DNA of 64,000 nt from the NCBI GenBank assembly GCA_030737875.1, contig CM060912.1:876207199-876271198 (forward strand), written 5' to 3'. Each line of letters begins with the position of its first letter. Position 1 is the stretch's first letter. Of this stretch, positions 49,436-60,730 are shown piece after piece. This DNA is from Allium sativum (taxonomy: Eukaryota > Streptophyta > Magnoliopsida > Asparagales > Amaryllidaceae). Position numbers and translations under genes: made by a program. The notes below the pieces were generated by a model. The model worked only from the letters and a program-made list of their open reading frames with translations. It was not told the origin of the DNA and made no database searches.

Positions 49436-50048
49436 TGTAACGCCCCGCATTTTTTTAGCTTTGAAAATAAGAGATTTATATATATTTATAAATAGGGATA
49501 CACGAGCGGGTTAATTAAAGAACTATGGTAATAAAAGTTATTCTGTTTATATTCTAAGAATTAAGTTAAACGGATTTCACCATTCAGTTCGTCTCGGAAA
49601 AATACGCGAAATAGAGTCCGAATTTTCGAAAATCTAAGTCCGTATGACCAAGTTATGGCGCGTCGAAGTTTTAAGAAAATTCCAAGTTCAAAACAGTTTA
49701 AAACTAGGGAAGAATTCAAAATTCAAACACACAGGGGGGAGGGCGGGAGAATTCCCGCCCAGGTTAAGTCGACAGGGGTGTCGACTATGCAGTCGACCCC
49801 TCCCCCCCCCCCCCCCGTGTCGACTGCCCAGTCGACACGGGTGTCGACCTGGCCCAAAAACCCATTTTGGGTCTGGACGACCTGGTGCACCTGGTTGCTC
49901 ATTTGGGTCTGGTCTATTGGCCTGTGACGGGTTTTGAGGGTTTAGATCTATCCTAGGGTTAATCTAAGGGCCTAAACTACTCCTAATCTCTATAAAAAAC
50001 ACCCTAGGACCTAACCTAAATCATTAAAAATCATTCTAGCAACTAAGT
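49436..50048 (+). repeat. C 3' LTR (first 613 bp, cut by A3)
   Basis: Matches 42788 onward, with the GTCGAC array at 49761-49850 (its central C run longer than in the 5' LTR) and TATA at 49991-49997. It stops at AACTAAGT/TGTAATAACC, where A3 begins. The 5' LTR continues AACTAAGTGCTGCC, so TAAGT is the likely target duplication. Confidence 0.9.
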
Positions 50049-51059
50049 TGTAATAACCCGGAAATTCTGGGCCAGTTTAAAATTTTTATTTTGGCAATTT
50101 TAGCGAATTTTGATTATTTAAAATGAATTATTTTAAATAATATCGACGAAAATTTATGTTGAATATAGAATTAGAATGTATATATTATATACGCCGTCGT
50201 TAGAATATAAATATTTATATATAATTATAAATAGAATTGAAAATGGCGCGGTAGTTCGATAATTCGATTTCAAACTTCAATTGAATGTACCGGGTGCAAA
50301 ACAATCCGGATTTTAGTGAAACCAAAAATGATAGGATCTAATTGATAATATCTTTCTATCGAATCCGAAAAATCAAAATTTCATAGCGGGAATCAAAAGA
50401 TATGTCCAGTTGAAAATTCTGAATAGTCGCTATGGAATTCAGGCCCTTAAAAATGGACATTTTGCAAACGACCTCGGATTTCGACGAAACCACTTTTGTT
50501 GGATCCGTGATGTTAAATTATTGCTAGATTCCAAATTTCATAATTTTTCGAATCAATATGTGAGCGTGGCAAAGAAAAACGCGTTTGACCGGTTTTAGTT
50601 GATTTTAATCGACTGGAAAATGGCCATTTTTCTAACGGTCTCAGAATTCGACAAAACTAGTTTTGTTAGGACCGTATCGTCAATACGAAGCTAGAAAATA
50701 TTTTTCTGGAATTTTTCTAGTTAGTATGTGACCCCCGGTAATTTGAAATGTACGTTTAAAATTCAATATAGTGATTTAAATGTAAATTTAACGGAAACTG
50801 ATTGCAACAGCCGAACCAGCCTACGATACATATCCCATTATGTACGGAATGGGGGTAAAACGCTATGGACGACAGGCGGTGGGCCTCGTTTCGAGGTCGT
50901 AAGTAAAAGTCCACTTTTTATCAAAATAAAATAATTGAATAGAATAATAATAATAATAATAAATATATCTCTTCCCCCCCTTTTTTTTAACTCTGCCCCC
51001 CCCCCCCCGATATCATTTCGTTTTAGCAAAAAAAAGAAAAAAAAAACCCGAAGACCATA

Positions 51060-51319
51060 GAACCCCGTCGCCCCCTCCACGATCCAAAACCGCCGTCGCG
51101 CCCAGCCTTTGGCGACGCCGCGCCTCAGGCGGGAACCCCCCCTCTCCTTCTCCCTCTTCTCTCCAAGAACCGATGCCCCAAATACCCAATCGAAACCCCC
51201 CCTCCACGAAAACCCTAGCGCTGCCTTGCCCAGTTCGAGACCACGGAAGCAGCCGCCCCCCCTCGAAGTCAGCTCCGACCCTGACGACGCCCCCTTTTTC
51301 TTCGCGGATCGATGTAAGT
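51060..51319 (+). promoter_or_regulatory. GC-rich leader and splice donor of A3 5' LTR
   Basis: A GC-rich block with AAACCCTA at 51210-51217, an ATG at 51173 and a strong plant 5' splice site, GATCGAT/GTAAGT, at 51314. Downstream sequence turns T-rich at once, as in a plant intron. Frames shift between the two LTR copies because of C-run length changes (compare 59220-59467), so protein coding is unlikely, while the donor is retained. Confidence 0.5.
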
Positions 51320-51499
51320 GTTTTTATTTTATTTTATTTTTATTTTGAATTCTGAAAATCTGATTTTAAAAGGGTTTAATTCTGATTTTAAAAGCATTTA
51401 AAACTGATTTTTAAAAAGGTTTAAAAACTGATTTTATTTTAAGAATTTAAATAGAAAAAGATTTGAATTTTAAATGGAAAAAGATTAGAACTTTAAAAG

Positions 51500-51770
51500 G
51501 TGAAAAGATCGTATTTTTATATGTTGAACTTCGAAATAAAAATATGATTTTTATATGTTGAACTTCGAAATAAAAATATGATTTTTATATGTTGAACTTC
51601 GAAATAAAAATATGATTTTTATATATTGAACTTCGAATTAAAAATGTGATTTTTATATATTGAACTTCGAATTAAAAATTCGATTTTTATATATTGAGTA
51701 ACAAAGTAAAAAATCGATTTTTATATATTGAATAGCGAAGTAAAAATTCGATTTTTACATATGTAGAGGA
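51500..51770 (+). repeat. 34-bp hairpin repeat, A3 5' LTR
   Basis: Unit GAACTTCGAAATAAAAATATG plus ATTTTTATATGTT, with starts at 51523, 51557, 51591 and 51625 (period 34), about seven units. Each holds an ATAAAAAT-nnn-ATTTTTAT dyad. The 3' LTR (59670-59870) has one unit fewer. Confidence 0.85.
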
Positions 51771-52616
51771 TCCGGGCAATGAAGATGACAAAGATGCGAT
51801 AACGATGAAGATTTATATCAAAGAAGAGTCAAGATGTTTGGATAGCTATATGTGAGAACTTCTCACTCTTCAATTTCTTTTTTCTAGTTGTATATATATA
51901 TACTAGGATGCAGACGGTGCTTAGTAGCACCCGACACAATCGTCCACAAACCATGGACTTGTTTGTTTGATTGCAAAAATAAGTTAGATTATTTGATTAA
52001 AATTGAATTGTTTGGTGAAATGAATGGATTGATTGATGTGTGAATGGCGTGGGCCTTCACTAGACTGGGGATAAGGCTAGGCCTTGTCCCGTTTCTAGTA
52101 TCGTGCCGTTATGCCGCCGAAATTTTCTAAAATAGGTTAGAAAAATAAAAATATCATTTTATTTAAAGAATGAACTGAATAGAAATTCATATGTTGGAAT
52201 AAAATGTTATATCGTTAGAAATATAATTTTTAACGTGAATGTGAATAAATAAAATATTCATTTACAAACCAGACGGTTTGTTTATGTACACTGATTTGAC
52301 TGATATTGATTGGGTCGATAAATTTTACACATCGCCCAACTGCACAAATAAAATCTGTGTTTGATTGTTTGAAACCCCACACGGGTGTTGGGATGAAACT
52401 TGAAGTTCACTCATCCTGATTGATTAAATATGTCGATCGATTGATTGACAGGCTGTTATAAGCATTAGATATATATATTTGATGCTTATACAGTGTAGTG
52501 CACTTTGGTTGATGGCTGATTATTTTTCAATGCTATTATACATGTGTTGTATGAAAATCCATATAATTAACTTTATATGGTAATTGATTGGGCCTCATTC
52601 CAATTTGAAAAATAAA

Positions 52617-53475
52617 GAACAATATAAAATAAAAGTTCATGTGTTGACAGTACTCATCCATTGAGATTGGTCATGTGTTGAACGAAATATTTTAGTAATA
52701 AAATTTACATCTTTAACAATATAAAATAAAAGTTCATGTGTTGACAGTACTCATCCATTGAGATTGGTCATGTGTTGAACGAAATATTTTAGTAATAAAA
52801 TTTACATCCTTATCGATATAAAATAAAAGTTCATGTTTTGACAGTACTCATCCATTGAGATTGGTCACGTGTTGAACGAAATATTTTAGTAATAAAATTT
52901 ACATCTTTATCGATATAAAATAAAAGTTCATGTGTTGACAGTACTCATCCATTGAGATTGGTCATGTGTTGAACGAAATATTTTAGTAATAAAATTTACA
53001 TCTTTATCGATATAAAATAAAAGTTCATGTGTTGACAGTACTCATCCATTGAGACTGGTCATGTGTTGAACGAAATATTTTAGTAATAAAATTTACATCT
53101 TTATCGATATAAAATAAAAGTTCATGTGTTGACAGTACTCATCCATTGAGATTGGTCATGTGTTGAACGAAATATTTTAGTAATAAAATTTACATCTTTA
53201 TCGATATAAAATAAAAGTTCATGTGTTGACAGTACTCATCCATTGAGATGGTCATGTGTTGAACGAAATATTTTAGTAATAAAATTTACATCTTTATCGA
53301 TATAAAATAAAAGTTCATGTGTTGACAGTACTCATCCATTGAGATTGGTCATGTGTTGAACGAAATATTTTAGTAATAAAATTTACATCTTTATCGATAT
53401 AAAATAAAAGTTCATGTGTTGACAGTACTCATCCATTGAGATTGGTCATGTGTTGAACGAAATATTTTGATAATA
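52617..53475 (+). repeat. 97-bp satellite, nine units, A3 5' LTR
   Basis: GTTCATGTGTTGACAGTACT starts or its variants lie at 52635, 52732, 52829, 52926, 53023, 53120, 53217, 53313 and 53410. The period is 97 except for one 96-bp unit. Units are nearly identical. A1 and A2 have no such array at the corresponding place. Confidence 0.93.
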
Positions 53476-53639
53476 ACAACTATTTTGAAAAAGAAATATT
53501 TGAAATAGAATATTTGAAAATAGAAATTTATGAAGCCGTGTTGATTAGTTTGACGCCATTTTGACGTGAACGATATTTATATCAATATATAACGATTTTG
53601 AAATGAATTGAATATATAACGATTTCGAAATGAATTGAA

Positions 53640-53780
53640 TAGAAAACGAATGTGATTTCAATTGAATAAATAACGAATTTGATTCGAATAGAAAACCAAT
53701 TTGAATTGAATCGAATAGAAAACCAATTTGAATTGAATCGAATAGAAAACCAATTTGAATTGAATCGAATAGAAAACGAC
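53640..53780 (+). repeat. 27-bp minisatellite, A3 5' LTR
   Basis: Units TCGAATAGAAAACCAATTTG plus AATTGAA, three near-identical copies with degenerate neighbours. The 3' LTR copy is at about 61770-61870. Confidence 0.82.
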
Positions 53781-54000
53781 TTTGGAATTGAATTAAATTG
53801 AAAACGAATTCAAATTGAATTGAAAGCGAACTGAAATGAATTCAAATTGAATTGAAATTTGAATTGAATAGAAATGAATTTTAAAACGAATTTATAAAGA
53901 AGAATTCAATTTTGATTTGAATTGAAAAGAAAGTTGAAATTGCTTTTGAAACGATTTTAAAACTATTTATATAATTCGTTTTAAATAGAAATCGACGAAG

Positions 54001-54007
54001 TATATAT

Positions 54008-54045
<38 letters not shown>
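54001..54045. repeat. TA microsatellite, A3 5' LTR
   Basis: A TA-rich run, longer here than in the 3' LTR (about 62090-62121), where it is broken by ATT and AAT steps. Similar runs stand at the equivalent place in the other A copies (about 1070-1090, 8457-8490, 33785-33815, 41105-41135). Confidence 0.85.
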
Positions 54046-54046
<1 letters not shown>

Positions 54047-54718
54047 GGCCTGAATAGAACGCACCGCGCCGCGGCAGTTCGTGAATTTCGACCATTTATT
54101 TCAAACGGACATTACGGGAGATCCGACCGTCGGATTCTCCTAAAACCGGAACCGTTGGGTTCGTATCGAAAAGAGCTTTCTAACGAATATTAGAAATTAG
54201 AAATCTAACGGTTGGATTTGGAATTATGTCCAAATCAAATTTGAAAAAGGTCGTTATAAGTGCAGTTCGATGGCCATTGATGGAAATCGACTGTATGGGC
54301 CTTGATAAAATTATTAAAAATAGTAATAATTTGTGTAAAATCATAAGAAATGATTTAGAAAGAATTGAGATGAAAAACTCCATATTTGAAAAGATAAAAA
54401 TAGATTTTTATCGAAATGAACTAGTTTTGAACTAGAATTATAATTCTATTTATTTTTAAATAAATAAATTGAATTTGAAATGGTTTTGAAAATAACCAAA
54501 ATTTCCAATGATTGCATTGGAATGGATTTGAATCGAAATTGTCTTCGGAATATTTCGATGTTGGATTTCGTGATTATACAAATGTTGTTATGGAAATTTG
54601 AAAGATATATATATATCGTTATTTCCAATGCGATATTTGTTAGTCGTAGAATTTGATATTGAATATAAGTCGGTATATTTTCTATTCAGAGCCTTGTATT
54701 GAATATCAAATGTGATTT

Positions 54719-54968
54719 GGGTTTGTCGTGAATGGTGTCTTCACTAACACTGTTTTTGAACCCAGTTGAGAAAAGATTAAATCTTTTTGTTTAGATTTAA
54801 CGAAGTGTACCAATTAAATAATATTTAATTGGAATTGAATCGATATTGATCTTTGGGTTTATCGTGAACAGTGTTTTAAATAACACTCGTTCTTTAACCC
54901 GATAATTAATGAATGTGATTTTGGGTTTATCGTGAACCGTGTTTTAAATGACACTGATTCTTTAACCC
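54719..54968 (+). repeat. Three gggtt...aaccc stem-loops, A3 5' LTR
   Basis: Units 54719-54763, 54855-54900 and 54923-54968. In the second, GAAC/GTTC and GTGTT/AACAC pair inside the GGGTT/AACCC outer stem, with TTAAAT as the loop. The order and spacing match A2 and A4. Confidence 0.7.
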
Positions 54969-56158
54969 AATCAAAGATTAAAACTAAGTGGAGTTTTAGT
55001 GAATCTTTAATTAGATTGAAAAGATCGAAAATGGAGTACCACCAGTTTTGCTCCAGGCGATAGTCAAATCTTTAATTAGATTTGAACGTGAAATGGTAAT
55101 TGAATTTACCGATAACACCGTGGTGTTAGATATGAAGTATTACCAGTTTTACTTCATGGGATGAATAGGTTGGGATTGGGAAATTAAAACAAATGATTAC
55201 TTCGGTAAGTTTCGTTAATCCCGACTAGTTTGAATTGAGATTCAAAAATAGAATAAAGAATAAATTCAAGGAATTTATCTTGGATAAAATTAATGGGAAC
55301 CTTTCCCTATGAACGTGAAATTTAGAAACTAACTGTCGGTTAGCCAAGCAGAATGGTTTTCTGAATATTGATCTGATGTTGGTTTCGGCCTTCGGGGTTA
55401 ATATTTGGGGAATTATTCTCTTGATTAATTTACGGTTAGTGACTAGTGAATTGGAATGAAGCGTATGTTGTGTTGTGTAACACTTATTTAAAATATACGC
55501 GAGTTATTCGAAAAGACCGGGTTTATCCCATTCTGAATAACTGATCCGACGATAAGTCGAAGATGAAGACGGTGGTCGAAGACCAGAAGTCTTCACGTCG
55601 TTTGGGTGATTACTGATGATCTTGATTGGACTGTACACCCAAGATGATGGAAACAGTTGGTGATCGTCCAGACGTACTTGGAGATCGATGGATATGTGGG
55701 GTACTAGGTGCCTCCGGTTTCGTTCAGCCCCAGAACGGACTTGTAAATGGATTGTGTGTCTGACATTGGATTTTAGTCCGTGTGATTGATCTCTATTAAA
55801 TATATATCTGCTTGGCGGCGGAGAATTTATTCTCTTGCTTAACGCCCTTCTCTGAGACGTACGAGCTCAGGGGTTATATATTGATGGATATCAATCGCAT
55901 GGAGTGAATTGCCTGTGTGGCACGCCTAAGTGGCAAATGATCAAGGCTTCTGTTGAAAAGCAAAGTCTTGTGGTGATGATCGAAGCACGGCCTTTGTGGC
56001 GTAGCTTTGTGTAACGTTTACTTCGCGAGTTTCACACCCGGTATGAACCAAAAACGGGAGACGGACCTCAGGGAGGACTTGCGTTTCTTTCTAGTTAGAA
56101 GTGGCGTCAGTGGTTTTACACGCCCTGACGAGTTTGACTTATGTGGTTGTTGCTGTTG

Positions 56159-56170
56159 CGAGGCGCCTCG
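56159..56170. other. Palindrome CGAGGCGCCTCG (A3)
   Basis: The same perfect palindrome as in A1 and A2, about 1 kb before the LTR end. Confidence 0.65.
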
Positions 56171-56556
56171 AATTGATCGGTCGTTCTCGAACCGATGGAG
56201 TCATTTAGTTGGCTCACTTACACCCCATAGGGTGGGGAAACGTAGTGTTCAGGCATAATAATCCACATCGGTGGACCGGCCCTGACGATCTAAAGGCTTG
56301 CCTGCGCGCTTGCCTGTGGCTCGGGCTAGAGAGTCACGAATCGGTTGAGGACGATCCCTAGCCTCGGTTCATACCATAAATGATAACCCAACTTCCAATA
56401 CGACATTTGCGGTTTTAATTGTAGAACTAGTATGGCGACATGATATATGGTACCCATGCCGCCTATGATTAATACTTATGATTTGAAGTTGTTTTATACA
56501 CTATGCACTTATAATAGTATCAAACGATTTGTTTTAAACGTATCAAGCATTCTTTG

Positions 56557-56626
56557 GCTGTTATAAGGGAAAACCCTATCCTCGGCTGCGTTGCATTGTG
56601 TGATGGGACCTGGGTCTTATAACAGC
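56557..56626 (+). other. Covarying RNA stem, A3
   Basis: Arms GCTGTTATAAG (56557-56567) and CTTATAACAGC (56616-56626) pair perfectly. Relative to A1, the A-T pair at the fourth position has become G-C, with both arms changed. Confidence 0.72.
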
Positions 56627-57140
56627 TTCATTTTTCTTTATTTAGCATTGTGCTGTTTGTTTTATGCACTGGTATTCTTGGGAGGAAACCCGTTCCGTGT
56701 TATACGGCGTGGTCCCTTGATTTACGTAACTTTAAAATAAAGATTAACTGTTTTAGTTCTCACACCAGTCACATGACTGACCTGGAGTTTATTGTTTTAA
56801 CCTAAACTCTGGGTGCCCCTATTTTGACACGGGCAGCTAGTAGTTTTGGTTTTGCAGATTTATATTCACAGGATCCTGGTTTACAGCTGGAACGATATCC
56901 GGAAAGCTTTATATCTGTATATCTCTTCTAGTTGTGTATTGTATTATTTTCCGCTGCTATGTATTTAAATGTAATTTAAATCTCTGATATTTCTGTGTAA
57001 TATTCATTTATACTCTGTATATTCTTGTAATCTGATGCATTGTTGTAATATACAATGAAATGTTCTTTTATATGCGTTCTGTTGTGGCTTGTTCTCGAAC
57101 TATCCGACGCTTTCCTTTACGGGGAAGTTACAGGTTTTCA

Positions 57141-58181
57141 TAGTTGGTATCAGAGCTTTGGTTTACAAAGCTCAGAGAACAAGACACATTAGAACCATAC
57201 GAAAGAATTCATCAGAAACTGGATTAGTAATATCCAATGAGAATGACTCGTTAGAGATTGGATCAGTAGCATCCTAGAACGAGTGTGAAGAGTATATTTT
57301 TGAAAATGAAAACAAATCTTGTTTTGAAATTTAAAACAATTATTCGTATTTGATTATTTATTTATATTGATGTGGACAATCCAGTATATATAGACTTTGC
57401 GTATACGTCTGATCCGCGTGTATTTGAAGTTTTAATATACTGGATAGATATAGCATCACACTCTAGTCGCCCGAAGATGATATTGATAATAGCGATCGCA
57501 TCATCAACATTTATGTTCGAGTTTCGAAGGTGTGATTTTCTATATATTTCCATTAGACTAGTGTGAGAACCAAAACTAATATAGCTAGAATACATTGTTG
57601 TGAATTGGCATCAAAAACATGATTTTCTTATATATATCAAAATTATCAATTTGAAACGTTAAATTCACTAATTGATTAATGTTTGTGTTGTTTGTTTATT
57701 TGTTTGATAATTTTGAACCATTATGCCTAATTGAACCAAATATTGAATTGTATTGAAAATTGGTCGCATTTGCTTGCATATACTTGTACTTACATTGAAC
57801 AGGTCATAGCAAGGAGGCTAGAGCAGAGAATAAAATTTGTTTGCCCGACAAATAGGTACATGTTTACTACATAATTTACTGTTTTGTTTGGGTGATGATG
57901 ATTTTATGAGCCTATTGGCTAGCCGCTTGGCTTTTTCTTTTTCTTTTTGAGATCTGAAGGACCGGGGAAGCTATTTGAAATTCCCCGATGCTCCCGGTAC
58001 AGGGGAGGTTATGGCGAAATTTTTCGAAAATTTAGGGTGTTAGCCAAATTTTTGAAATTTTGAAAATTCTCAGAAACTGAAAAGTTGGAGAATGGAAGCC
58101 AGATCGAACATAGAGTTGATTGATCAAACCACTTTCGACTTTGTTCCTTTTCGGGGACGAAAAGTTTTAAGTAGGGGAGAT
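57141..58181 (+). other. A3 internal region, 1.04 kb, no gag/pol
   Basis: From primer site to purine tract (58168-58180, TTAAGTAGGGGAG with one A in the G run). The longest frame of interest (57372-57566, 64 codons, GTG not ATG) resembles frames in A1 (5006-4818) and A4. The region also has a TTTTTCTTTTTCTTTTT tract near 57930 and a CGGGG-rich segment near 57960-58010. Because this youngest copy is equally small, the short internal region appears to be the transposing form. Confidence 0.82.
57145..57156 (+). other. A3 primer binding site
   Basis: TGGTATCAGAGC four bases after the LTR end ...TTTTCA. Intact, unlike A1 and A2. Confidence 0.9.
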
Positions 58182-59219
58182 TGTAATAACCCGGAAATTC
58201 TGGGCCAGTTTAAAATTTTTATTTTGGCAATTTTAGCGAATTTTGATTATTTAAAATGAATTATTTAAAATGAATTATTTTAAATAATATCGACGAAAAT
58301 TTATGTTGAATATAGAATTAGAGCGTATATATTATATACGCCGTCGTTAGAATATAAATATTTATATATAATTATAAATAGAATTGAAAATGGCGCGGTA
58401 GTTCGATGATTCGATTTCAAACTTCAATTGAATGTACCGGGTGCAAAACAATCCGGATTTTAGTGAAACCAAAAATGATAGGATCTAATTGATAATATCT
58501 TTCTATCGAATCCGAAAAATCAAAATTTCATAGCGGGAATCAAAAGATATGTCCAGTTGAAAATTCTGAATAGTCGCTATGGAATTCAGGCCCTTAAAAA
58601 TGGACATTTTGCAAACGACCTCGGATTTCGACGAAACCACTTTTGTTGGATCCGTGATGTTAAATTATTGCTAGATTCCAAATTTCATAATTTTTCGAAT
58701 CAATATGTGAGCGTGGCAAAGAAAAACGCGTTTGACCGGTTTTAGTTGATTTTAATCGACTGGAAAATGGCCATTTTTCTAACGGTCTCAAAATTCGACG
58801 AAACTAGTTTTGTTAGGACCGTATCGTCAATACGAAGCTAGAAAATATTTTTTTTGGAATTTTTCTAGTTAGTATGTGACCCCGGTAATTTGAAATGTAC
58901 GTTTAAAATTCAATATAGTGATTTAAATGTAAATTTAACGGAAACTGATTGCAACAGCCGAACCAGCCTACGATACATATCCCATTGTGTACGGAATGGG
59001 GGTAAAACGCTATGGACGACAGGCGGGGGGCCTCGTTTCGAGGTCGTAAGTAAAAGTCCACTTTTTATCAAAATAAAATAATTGAATAGAATAATAATAA
59101 TAATAATAAATATATCTCTTCCCCCCCCCTTTTTTAACTCTGCCCCCCCCCCCCCCCCGATATCATTTCGTTTTAGCAAAAAAAAGAAAAAAAAACCTGA
59201 AGACCATAGAACCCCGTCG

Positions 59220-59467
59220 CCCCCTCCACGATCCAAAACCGCCGTCGCGCCCAGCCTTTGGCGACGCCGCGCCTCAGGCGGGAACCCCCCCCTCCTTCTC
59301 CCTCTTCTCTCCAAGAACCGATGCCCCAAATACCCAATCGAAACCCCCCCTCCACGAAAACCCTAGCGCTGCCTTGCCAAGTTCGAGACCACGGAAGCAG
59401 CCGCCCCCCCCTCGAAGTCAGCTCCGACCCTGACGCGCCCCCTTTTTCTTCGCGGATCGATGTAAGT
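59220..59467 (+). promoter_or_regulatory. GC-rich leader and splice donor of A3 3' LTR
   Basis: Counterpart of 51060-51319: AAACCCTA at 59358-59365 and GTAAGT at 59462-59467. C-run lengths differ from the 5' LTR. Confidence 0.5.
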
Positions 59468-60730
59468 GTTTTTATTTTATTTTATTTTTATTTTCAATTC
59501 TGAAAATCTGATTTTAAAAGGGTTTAATTCTGATTTTAAAAGCATTTAAAACTGATTTTTAAAAAGGTTTAAAAACTGATTTTATTTTAAGATTTTAAAT
59601 AGAAAAAGATTTGAATTTTAAATGGAAAAAGATTAGAACTTTAAAAGGTGAAAAGATCGTATTTTTATATGTTGAACTTCGAAATAAAAATATGATTTTT
59701 ATATGTTGAACTTCGAAATAAAAATATGATTTTTATATGTTGAACTTCGAATTAAAAATGTGATTTTTATATATTGAACTTCGAATTAAAAATTCGATTT
59801 TTATATATTGAGTAACAAAGTAAAAATTCGATTTTTATATATTGAATAGCGAAGTAAAAATTCGATTTTTACATATGTAGAGGATCCGGGCAATGAAGAT
59901 GACAAAGATGCGATAACGATGAAGATTTATATCAAAGAAGAGTCAAGATGTTTGGATAGCTATATGTGAGAACTTCTCACTCTTCAATTTCTTTTTTCTA
60001 GTTGTATATATATATACTAGGATGCAGACGGTGCTTAGTAGCACCCGACACAATCGTCCACAGACCATGGACTTGTTTGTTTGATTGCAAAAATAAGTTA
60101 GATTATTTGATTAAAATTGAATTGTTTGGTGAAATGAATGGATTGATTGATGTGTGAATGGCGTGGGCCTTCACTAGACTGGGGATAAGGCTAGGCCTTG
60201 TCCCGTTTCTAGTATCGTGCCGTTATGCCGCCGAAATTTTCTAAAATAGGTTAGAAAAATAAAAATATCATTTTATTTAAAGAATGAACTGAATAGAAAT
60301 TCATATGTTGGAATAAAATGTTATATTGCTAAAAATATAATTTTTAACGTGAATGTGAATAAATAAAATATTCATTTACAAACCAGACGGTTTGTTTATG
60401 TACACTGATTTGACTGATATTGATTGGGTCGATAAATTTTACACATCGCCCAACTGCACAAATAAAATCTGTGTTTGATTGTTTGAAACCCCACATGGGT
60501 GTTGGGATGAAACTTGAAGTTCACTCATCCTGATTGATTAAATATGTCGATCGATTGATTGACAGGCTGTTATAAGCGTTAGATATCTATATTTGATGCT
60601 TATACAGTGTAGTGCACTTTGGTTGATGGCTGATTATTTTTCAATGCTATTATACATGTGTTGTATGAAAATCCATATAATTAACTTTATATGGTAATTG
60701 ATTGGGCCTCATTCCAATTTGAAAAATAAA

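Larger units (their letters stand above)
42788..50048 (+). mobile_element. Element C: LTR retrotransposon with a single gag-like frame
   Basis: 5' LTR 42788-46872, primer site 46875-46886, internal region 46873-49435, purine tract 49423-49435, 3' LTR from 49436 cut at 50048 by A3. LTR length is 4,085 bp. The internal region holds one decayed gag-like gene and no pol, a plan comparable to the TR-GAG type of non-autonomous Ty3/gypsy elements. LTR starts differ by only a few percent by eye. It sits in the 5' LTR of A2. Confidence 0.88.
50049..57140 (+). repeat. A3 5' LTR (complete, 7.09 kb)
   Basis: TGTAATAACCCGG to ...GGTTTTCA. Order: upstream region to about 50930, AT-rich TATA-like tract about 50940-50970, C-rich and GC-rich leader about 50975-51313, GTAAGT donor 51314-51319, 34-bp hairpin repeats 51500-51770, palindrome 51852-51866, hairpin GGTGCT-TAGT-AGCACC 51916-51931, 97-bp satellite 52617-53475, 27-bp repeats about 53690-53770, TA repeat 54001-54045, stem-loops 54719-54968, palindrome 56159-56170, covarying stem 56557-56626. 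The frame at 56007-56258 lies in this structured part and mirrors antisense-looking frames in A1 and A2, so it is not taken as a gene. Confidence 0.92.

Noticed and set aside
52617..53475. CRISPR-like regular repeat array
   Set aside because: Units are contiguous 97-bp tandem repeats without unique spacers, in a plant retrotransposon LTR.
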